DNA from: Candidatus Electrothrix marina
GTDB lineage: Bacteria > Desulfobacterota > Desulfobulbia > Desulfobulbales > Desulfobulbaceae
Assembly: GCA_004028495.1 (NCBI GenBank)
Contig: MTKS01000029.1
Location: forward strand, 1-11,303
Direction: 5' to 3'
DNA: 11,303 nucleotides
Shown: positions 5,660-11,303 of the stretch, in pieces
Layout of the letters: every line of letters starts with the position of its first letter
Position numbering within the stretch: position 1 is the stretch's first letter
Notes under the pieces: generated by a model
The model's input: the letters and a program-made list of their open reading frames with translations, nothing else
The model's database searches: none
What the model was told of the DNA's origin: nothing
Program-made: the position numbers and the translations under genes

Positions 5660-8600
5660 GATTCAATCTGGGCGCAAAATTGATTTTTTCTCATCTCGGC
5701 ATGGGAATACTCCCCTTGTTGTTTATCAGCGTTGTGATCTGGCTGACTGTTGCAGGCAGTTTTGAGACTATCGGCGATCAAGGCGTCTCTGCTGTGGAGC
5801 ATGCCGCCCATGATCAGCTCACGACTATGTGCAGCATGAAAGAGAAGCAGATAGCCTATTTTTTCAGGGTGATGGAAGGGCAGATGTATATGTTGCGGGA
5901 TAATGCCTGGCTTCAGGAAACATTCAGATCCTTTGACAGGGAGTTCAGACTGGCCGATGATTCCGTGGACTCCGATGAGTGGAATTCCCTGGCATTATCC
6001 AATGATGTTCTTTTTCAGTACCTCTGTGTTCATTTGGCCTGGAACAACCTTTACCTGATTAATCGGGACGGGAAAATAATTTATTCTGTGCAGAAGTCTT
6101 CCGATCTCGGTATGCCATTGAACATGAATCCATTGATGAATACTTCTCTCGGCAGAGCGTATTCCCGGATACGTACGGAACAGGACAGGGATATCGCATT
6201 CGGGGATTATGCTCCTTATCCGCCGCTGGATAATCTCCCGTCAGCTTTTTTGGTCACTCGGATACATGACGATACCGGAGAAATGAAAGAGGAGATCGGG
6301 TATCTGGCCGTCCAGCCGTCCACCGAGGCATTGAGGAATATGATCAAGATGGCCTCGAACAAAGAAGAGTCGCTGGAAGCCTATCTTGTCGGTGCGGACG
6401 GGTACATGCGTTCGGATTCCGTGCTGGACCCGGAAAATTACAGCCGAGCAGAATCTTTTAGACAGGGGAACAAGGTCGATACCCAGGCCAGCAGAAATGC
6501 AATCGAAGGGAAAAAAGGCACCGGTATTATTTTAGATTACCGAGGAAATACAGTGCTTTCTTCTTGGACGCCTGTTGATGTATTCGATACACGCTGGGCC
6601 CTTATCTGCGAATCTGATGAGGGAGAGGCGATGAAATCCCGGACCGTTGTGAATGATATCCGTATAGATGCGGAGAACAAGGTGAAGAGATCGGTTCTCA
6701 CCGGTCTTTTCCTGACTTTTTTTATTGTCGGGATGATTGCCTGGCTTATTGTCCGCTCAATCAGCCGCCCCATTGTCCAGGCGGCCGGAATAGCGGACAG
6801 CATCGCCACCGGTGACTTCCACCGCCGTCTTGATATGCAGCGTGCGGATGAAATCGGCCAGATGGCAGATGCATTGGACCGCATGGTGGAAAAGGTGGCG
6901 CAAAATTTCCATGAAAAAGCCACTATGGCGGAACTTTCTGATCAGATGCGGGGTGAACAGGATATTTTGCCCTTGGCTGCTCATATCATTACTCATTTGG
7001 CCAAGTTCCTTAATGCTCGGATGGCCTCCCTGTATCTTGTCGACCGCAGCGGGGAGACCATGACGCTGACGGGTACCTATGCCTTTCATAAACGCAAAGG
7101 GCTGAACAGCAAAATAAAAATCGGCGAAGGGATTGCGGGGCAGGCAGTGCTTGAGAAAAATATGATCTCGATCACTGATCTTCCCGAAGATTATGTTCGG
7201 ATCAGCTCCGCATTGGGAGACTCAGCACCCTGTAATATTCTTGCTGTTCCTTTCAGTCATGAAGAGACAGTACTTGGAGTGCTTGAATTTGCCTCGTTTA
7301 CAGAATTTTCAGATGAACAGATGGAGTTTCTGGATAATGTGACTGAGCATATCGCTATTGCCTTCCGCTCGGCACAGAGCAAGCAAAAAGTACAGGAACT
7401 CCTTGAAGAGACTCGTGAACAGGCCGAGGAGTTGAAGCAGCAGAGTGAAGAACTGATGGCGACGAACGAAGAACTGGAGTCGCAGGCAACAGCTCTGAAG
7501 AAATTTCAGCAGGAATTGGAAAGCCGGCAGGAAGAGTTAAAAGAGACCAATGCCGCTCTTGAAGAGAAATCTGAAGCCCTGACGGTGGAAAAAAAGAAGA
7601 TAAAAAATCGTAATGAAGAACTTATTGCGGCAAAGGAAAAGGTGGAGGAACGCTCAAAGGATCTTGCCTTGGCTTCAAAATATAAATCTGAGTTTCTGGC
7701 CAATATGAGCCATGAACTGCGTACCCCCCTGAACAGTTTACTGTTGCTTGCCCAATCGCTCAGAGATAACAGAGAAGGCAATTTGACGGCAAAACAAGAG
7801 AAGGCGGCAGGTATTATTTTTGAATCAGGAAATGATCTTTTAGATCTTATCAACGAGATTTTGGACCTGTCCAAAATTGAGGCGGGACAGATCGTCAAAG
7901 ATGTGGAGGAGGTGTTGCTGACCGACCTTGCCGAGAATGCTGAAACGCTGTTCAGCCATATGGCGGAAAACAAGGGGGTGGCTTTCTCCGTCACTTTTGC
8001 TGATGATATTCCGCGATCAATTTTCACTGATCGTAAACGTGTCGAACAGATCCTGAAGAATTTTCTCGGAAACAGCATGAAATTCACCTCGGAAGGGAGG
8101 ATTGATCTGGTTTTTTCACGAATGGAGGCAACAGCTCCGGTCCGATCGGAAACCTTGCAGTCCGAGCAGACCATTACCATTTCTGTGGCGGATACAGGTA
8201 TCGGTATCCCGGCTGAAAAACAACGGTCTATTTTTGAGGCATTCCAGCAGGCCGACGGTTCAACTGCTCGGAAGTACGGCGGCACCGGTCTCGGCCTTTC
8301 AATTTCCAAAGAGCTGGCCGCTCTCCTCGGCGGTGAAATCGGGCTGGTCAGCGAACCGGGAAAAGGCGCCGTTTTTACTCTCTACCTGCCTGTCGGTGCC
8401 CCGCCTCCGGAAAAGGAGGGGGAACAGCAGCAGGCTGAGCAACCTTCGGTACCGAAGACTGAGATTCCGACGCAGACTCATGAGGGAGGGATACAAAAGC
8501 GGGAATTCGCAGTGGCCGATGACCGTGATCGGCTTTCCGACGGAGACAGAGTTATGCTGATTATTGAAGACGATTCCAAATTCGCTGAAATTCTGTTGGA

Positions 8601-9717
8601 ACAATGCCATGAATCTGATTTCAAGTCCTTGGTGACAGATAACGGCGAAGAGGGCTTACGGTTGGCTGACCAATATCGTCCCTCGGGAATTATCCTTGAT
8701 ATTCGCCTGCCCGGGATTGACGGATGGACCGTGCTGAACAGTTTGAAATCCCATGCCGGAACCCGTCATATTCCTGTTCATATGATGTCCGCTGAGGAGG
8801 TCAGTCGTAAGGCGATGAATCAAGGTGCTATCGGTTTCCTCTCCAAGCCGGTGACTCGGGAGCAACTGAACAAAGCCTTTGGCCGATTTGAATCTGTCAT
8901 TAATAAGAAGATAAAGAAACTGTTGGTCGTTGAAGATGACGATAATCTGCGTGGAGTTCTGGTGGATTTAGTCGGTAATGGCGATACGGAAACTTTTGAA
9001 GCCGGAACAGGAAAAGAGGCGGAGACGCTGTTGGGCGAGCAGCGGTTTGACTGCATGGTTCTGGATCTCGGGTTGCCTGATTGCAACGGGATTGAACTGC
9101 TCCGTCGATTGGCGGATACTGCTGATCTTGTCGTTCCTCCGGTTATTATTTATACCGGCAGGGACTTGAGCAGAGAAGAGGAGCGAGAGCTGAATAAGTA
9201 TTCGGAATCCATTATTATTAAAGATGCTAGGTCACAGGAGCGATTACTGGACGAGACCTCTCTCTTTCTCCATAGAATGGTGGAAAGTATGCCTGCCCGA
9301 AAACAGCAGATCATTGCGGACCTCTATGATCGGGACAAGATGTTTCAAGGGAAAAAGGTGCTTCTTGTTGATGATGATATGCGCAATGTCTTTGCCCTTT
9401 CCGGAGTTCTTGAGCAGAAAGGCATGGAGGTCGTCATTGCTGAAGACGGAAGAAAAGCATTAGAGATGCTTGTTCAGGAAGAAAGAATTGATATCGTGCT
9501 GATGGATATCATGATGCCGGAGATGGACGGATACGAAGCGACCAGAAAAATACGGAAGCAGAAACAGTTCTGGAAGCTGCCTGTCATTGCCCTGACCGCC
9601 AAGGCGATGAAGGATGATAGGGAAAAATGTCTTGAAGCGGGTGCCAGTGATTATCTGGCAAAACCGGTTGACGTGGAAAGGCTGTTATCTATGATGCGTG
9701 TTTGGCTTTACAGATAG
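5656..9717 (+). CDS. Membrane hybrid histidine kinase: Cache-HAMP-GAF-coiled coil-HisKA-HATPase-REC-REC-REC
   Basis: Inner-membrane sensor kinase of 1353 aa. A transmembrane helix (about 14-33) precedes a periplasmic double-Cache-like sensor (about 35-345, with LYLINRDGKIIYS and AYLVGADGYMRSD), then a second helix (about 348-368), HAMP (about 369-422), GAF (about 437-572) and a long Glu/Gln-rich coiled coil (about 575-675). The kinase core has H686 in SHELRTPL, N-box N806, DTGIG (846-850) and GGTGLGLS (875-882). A Pro/Gln/Glu-rich linker leads to three receivers: REC1 (about 966-1080; D972/D973, D1015, S1045, K1064), REC2 (about 1088-1205; D1094/D1095, D1137, T1167, but IIIKDARS in place of the usual KP) and REC3 (about 1233-1350; D1239/D1240, D1284, T1314, K1336). 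All catalytic sites look intact. No Hpt domain is present. AGGAG lies 7 nt before the ATG, which overlaps the previous stop. cheR follows after 37 bp. The ligand cannot be inferred. Confidence 0.94.
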   Translation: MRFNLGAKLIFSHLGMGILPLLFISVVIWLTVAGSFETIGDQGVSAVEHAAHDQLTTMCSMKEKQIAYFFRVMEGQMYMLRDNAWLQETFRSFDREFRLADDSVDSDEWNSLALSNDVLFQYLCVHLAWNNLYLINRDGKIIYSVQKSSDLGMPLNMNPLMNTSLGRAYSRIRTEQDRDIAFGDYAPYPPLDNLPSAFLVTRIHDDTGEMKEEIGYLAVQPSTEALRNMIKMASNKEESLEAYLVGADGYMRSDSVLDPENYSRAESFRQGNKVDTQASRNAIEGKKGTGIILDYRGNTVLSSWTPVDVFDTRWALICESDEGEAMKSRTVVNDIRIDAENKVKRSVLTGLFLTFFIVGMIAWLIVRSISRPIVQAAGIADSIATGDFHRRLDMQRADEIGQMADALDRMVEKVAQNFHEKATMAELSDQMRGEQDILPLAAHIITHLAKFLNARMASLYLVDRSGETMTLTGTYAFHKRKGLNSKIKIGEGIAGQAVLEKNMISITDLPEDYVRISSALGDSAPCNILAVPFSHEETVLGVLEFASFTEFSDEQMEFLDNVTEHIAIAFRSAQSKQKVQELLEETREQAEELKQQSEELMATNEELESQATALKKFQQELESRQEELKETNAALEEKSEALTVEKKKIKNRNEELIAAKEKVEERSKDLALASKYKSEFLANMSHELRTPLNSLLLLAQSLRDNREGNLTAKQEKAAGIIFESGNDLLDLINEILDLSKIEAGQIVKDVEEVLLTDLAENAETLFSHMAENKGVAFSVTFADDIPRSIFTDRKRVEQILKNFLGNSMKFTSEGRIDLVFSRMEATAPVRSETLQSEQTITISVADTGIGIPAEKQRSIFEAFQQADGSTARKYGGTGLGLSISKELAALLGGEIGLVSEPGKGAVFTLYLPVGAPPPEKEGEQQQAEQPSVPKTEIPTQTHEGGIQKREFAVADDRDRLSDGDRVMLIIEDDSKFAEILLEQCHESDFKSLVTDNGEEGLRLADQYRPSGIILDIRLPGIDGWTVLNSLKSHAGTRHIPVHMMSAEEVSRKAMNQGAIGFLSKPVTREQLNKAFGRFESVINKKIKKLLVVEDDDNLRGVLVDLVGNGDTETFEAGTGKEAETLLGEQRFDCMVLDLGLPDCNGIELLRRLADTADLVVPPVIIYTGRDLSREEERELNKYSESIIIKDARSQERLLDETSLFLHRMVESMPARKQQIIADLYDRDKMFQGKKVLLVDDDMRNVFALSGVLEQKGMEVVIAEDGRKALEMLVQEERIDIVLMDIMMPEMDGYEATRKIRKQKQFWKLPVIALTAKAMKDDREKCLEAGASDYLAKPVDVERLLSMMRVWLYR

Positions 9718-9754
9718 CATACACCTCTGAGGAAGGAAACTTACAGGCGGGTCT

Positions 9755-10609
9755 ATGCAGGAAAAAGAAATTGAAAAGATTGAGCGAACCCTTTTGCTGG
9801 AGGCGATTTTTCTCCGTTACGGCTATGATTTTCGCAATTATTCTCAGGCTACCATCAGCAGGCGGATCAAACAGTTTGTTGCAAAGAACGGCATGGGCAG
9901 TGTCGGTGAGCTGCTGCCCGGAATTATCAGAGAGCCGCTGTTTTTCCACAATCTGCTGTTGGACTTCTCTATCACGGTCACGGAGATGTTCCGCGACCCG
10001 TCTTTTTACCGGGCATTGCGGGAAGAAGTTATTCCGCTGCTGAGAACCTATCCCTTTATCAAGGTCTGGTTGGCCGGCTGCGCAACAGGGGAAGAGGCGT
10101 ATTCTGTCGCTATTTTACTGAAAGAAGAGGGATTGCTGGAAAAAGCGACTATGTTTGCCACGGACATTAATGATGAATCTCTGGCCGGGGCCAAAAGAGG
10201 AATCTATCCCTTGAAACAGGTGAGGGAGTATACGGGAAATTATCAGGATACCGGCTCTGTCTATTCCTTCAGCCGATATTATCATGCTGATCAGAACCAT
10301 ATCGTTATGGACAGGGAGTTAAAAAACAAGATTACTTTTGCTAATCATAACCTCGTTTCAGATCAGGTATTTGGGGAGATGCATTTGATTTTATGTCGTA
10401 ATGTTATGATTTATTTTGATAAGAAATTACAGGAAAGGGTGCTGAATCTTTTTGATCAAAGCCTGATCAGGGGCGGTTTTCTCTGTCTGGGCGGGAGGGA
10501 GTCGCTGCGATTTTCCAGTTTGAGTGAGAAATATGAACGACTGGACAGCAAGAACAGGATATATCGCAAATATGTTGCGCATAACCGTCTACCGCAGGTG
10601 CGAGTATGA
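9755..10609 (+). CDS. cheR: CheR-type protein-glutamate O-methyltransferase
   Basis: CheR uses S-adenosylmethionine to methylate glutamates, classically in the coiled coils of chemoreceptors. The 284-aa protein has the N-terminal helical CheR domain (about 10-65), FSITVTEMFRDPSFY (71-85, the family's T-E-x-F-R-D motif), the SAM-binding loop VWLAGCATGEEAYS (104-117), ATDIND with the ribose-binding acidic residue D137, and LCRNVMIYFD (213-222). Length matches ordinary CheR proteins (E. coli, 286 aa). No C-terminal pentapeptide-binding or TPR extension is obvious. An in-frame stop 27 nt upstream limits the choice of start; GGCGGG precedes the ATG at short spacing. Its stop overlaps cheB (ATGA). 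With no chemoreceptor, CheA or CheW in the window, its substrate may not be a chemoreceptor. Confidence 0.93.
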   Translation: MQEKEIEKIERTLLLEAIFLRYGYDFRNYSQATISRRIKQFVAKNGMGSVGELLPGIIREPLFFHNLLLDFSITVTEMFRDPSFYRALREEVIPLLRTYPFIKVWLAGCATGEEAYSVAILLKEEGLLEKATMFATDINDESLAGAKRGIYPLKQVREYTGNYQDTGSVYSFSRYYHADQNHIVMDRELKNKITFANHNLVSDQVFGEMHLILCRNVMIYFDKKLQERVLNLFDQSLIRGGFLCLGGRESLRFSSLSEKYERLDSKNRIYRKYVAHNRLPQVRV

Positions 10610-11193
10610 GATATCGAGCGATTGTTGTCGGTGCCTCGGCAGGGGGGATAGAGGCCTTTGGTCGGATCATCGGCAAGCTGCCCGCCCTGTTTTCTCTGCC
10701 GATAATCCTTGTCCAGCATCTGCATAAGGATCAGGACAGTACCCTGGCCCGATTTTATAATGATCGTACTTTGCTCAAGGTTGAGGAGGCCGAGGAAAAG
10801 GAGAACATTCTGCCGGGACATATTTATATCGCCCCGCCTGATTACCATCTTCTTCTTGAGCGGGATGAAACTTTTTCTCTCTCTGTGGATGAAAAGGTCA
10901 ATTATTCTCGACCTTCTATAGATGTCCTGTTTGAGAGTGCGGCAGACGTCTACGGTGCCGAGTTGGTCGGCGTTCTCCTGACCGGTGCCAATCATGACGG
11001 TGCTCGCGGTCTGCAACGGATCAAAGAACATGGCGGGCTGGCCCTGGTTGAAGATCCGGCAACGGCTAAGTTTCCTGAGATGCCCAGGAGTGCCTTGGCC
11101 TGTACAGACGTTGATTATATATTGTCTCTGGACGAATTGGGGGATTTTTTGCTGACCCTTGCCGACGGTTATCTTGTCCGGCAGGAAGAGTAG
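10606..11193 (+). CDS. cheB: Stand-alone CheB-type protein-glutamate methylesterase/deamidase (no receiver domain)
   Basis: CheB removes glutamyl methyl esters set by CheR and deamidates glutamine. The 195-aa protein is only the catalytic domain: S11 in VVGASAGG, H38 in VQHLH and D131 in LLTGANHDGARG match the Ser-His-Asp triad of E. coli CheB (S164, H190, D286). NILPGHIYIAPPDYH and RPSIDVLFESAA are family-typical. The N-terminal REC domain that controls classic CheB by phosphorylation is absent, and the ATG starts immediately before the catalytic fold, so this is the natural short form rather than a truncation. Activity may be constitutive, or set by protein contact, possibly with receivers of the neighbouring kinase. 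Translation is coupled to cheR through the ATGA overlap. The TGANHDG loop replaces the more common TGMGxDG, keeping the Asp. Confidence 0.93.
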   Translation: MRYRAIVVGASAGGIEAFGRIIGKLPALFSLPIILVQHLHKDQDSTLARFYNDRTLLKVEEAEEKENILPGHIYIAPPDYHLLLERDETFSLSVDEKVNYSRPSIDVLFESAADVYGAELVGVLLTGANHDGARGLQRIKEHGGLALVEDPATAKFPEMPRSALACTDVDYILSLDELGDFLLTLADGYLVRQEE

Positions 11194-11220
11194 CTTTGTC
11201 TCCTTTCTTTGCCGCTTTCC

Positions 11221-11250
11221 GCTGCAAATCGCTGGAAATCGCTGAAATTC
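11221..11250 (+). repeat. Three tandem 10-bp units after cheB
   Basis: Three consecutive 10-mers share the frame GCTG(C/G/A)AAATC: GCTGCAAATC, GCTGGAAATC and GCTGAAATTC. The first two differ at one position, and the third carries one further change. The 10-bp period equals about one helical turn. It begins 28 bp past the cheB stop, in sequence without a gene. Confidence 0.45.
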
Positions 11251-11253
11251 ATC

Positions 11254-11297
11254 CTGCCGGCCTGCAGCCTGCGGTCGGCGAGACGGGGTTCCCCTTA
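11254..11297. other. GC-rich inverted repeats at the right window edge
   Basis: GCCGGCC and GGTCGGC form a 7-bp stem with one G-U pair around a 10-nt loop, followed shortly by GGGG-TT-CCCC. No T run follows, so a canonical intrinsic terminator is not supported. The window ends here, so it may be the edge of a longer repeat or of a Rho-dependent end. Confidence 0.3.
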
Positions 11298-11303
11298 GGA
11301 ACG

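Noticed and set aside
7506..8309. 267-aa Ser-rich open frame on the - strand
   Set aside because: Antisense shadow of the kinase coiled coil and catalytic core. Its Ser/Phe/Arg-rich composition comes from reversed Glu/Lys/Leu codons.
11254..11297. Terminator of the cheR-cheB operon
   Set aside because: GC-rich stems are present, but no T tract follows before the window ends.

Overview
The window looks like chromosomal DNA of moderate GC from a Gram-negative bacterium. A bactofilin paired with a membrane-anchored M23 peptidase, a four-cysteine (C+) ribosomal protein L28, and a large multi-REC hybrid kinase next to stand-alone CheR and CheB fit Desulfobacterota/Deltaproteobacteria best (Desulfobulbaceae-like). 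That placement is inferred from gene style, not proven. No tRNA, rRNA, CRISPR array, insertion sequence or phage gene is visible.

Left part (1-4345), housekeeping and envelope genes. The window opens inside a 2-dehydropantoate 2-reductase gene (panE, + strand), whose stop lies 2 bp from the convergent end of bioA (- strand). bioA carries an apparent 1-nt deletion near position 678 that replaces its conserved C-terminus. Upstream of bioA, on the same strand, is a two-gene M23 peptidase-bactofilin operon with its own intrinsic terminator, a candidate promoter and two palindromes in the leader. Next come an 84-aa orphan protein that starts with GTG and has a perfect hairpin across its stop codon, and rpmB with a clear promoter and terminator.

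Divergent control region (4346-4648). It holds the rpmB promoter on the - strand, a compact segment able to fold into a three-way junction (4492-4557), and a strong sigma70-like promoter reading right.

Right part (4649-11193), a four-gene signalling operon on the + strand: a REC-GGDEF response regulator (probable c-di-GMP synthase), a 1353-aa Cache-HAMP-GAF-coiled coil-histidine kinase-REC-REC-REC protein, a CheR methyltransferase and a CheB methylesterase without a receiver domain. Genes 1/2 and 3/4 overlap by ATGA. No chemoreceptor, CheA, CheW or Hpt gene is present. The most interesting reading is a sensory pathway in which an envelope-sensing kinase drives c-di-GMP output, and CheR/CheB adjust it by reversible methylation, perhaps of the kinase's own Glu/Gln-rich coiled coil. 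This is a hypothesis. Similar kinase-CheB/CheR neighbourhoods are known, so the layout is a variant of a recognised theme.

The last 110 bases after cheB contain three 10-bp tandem units and GC-rich inverted repeats, but no recognisable gene.
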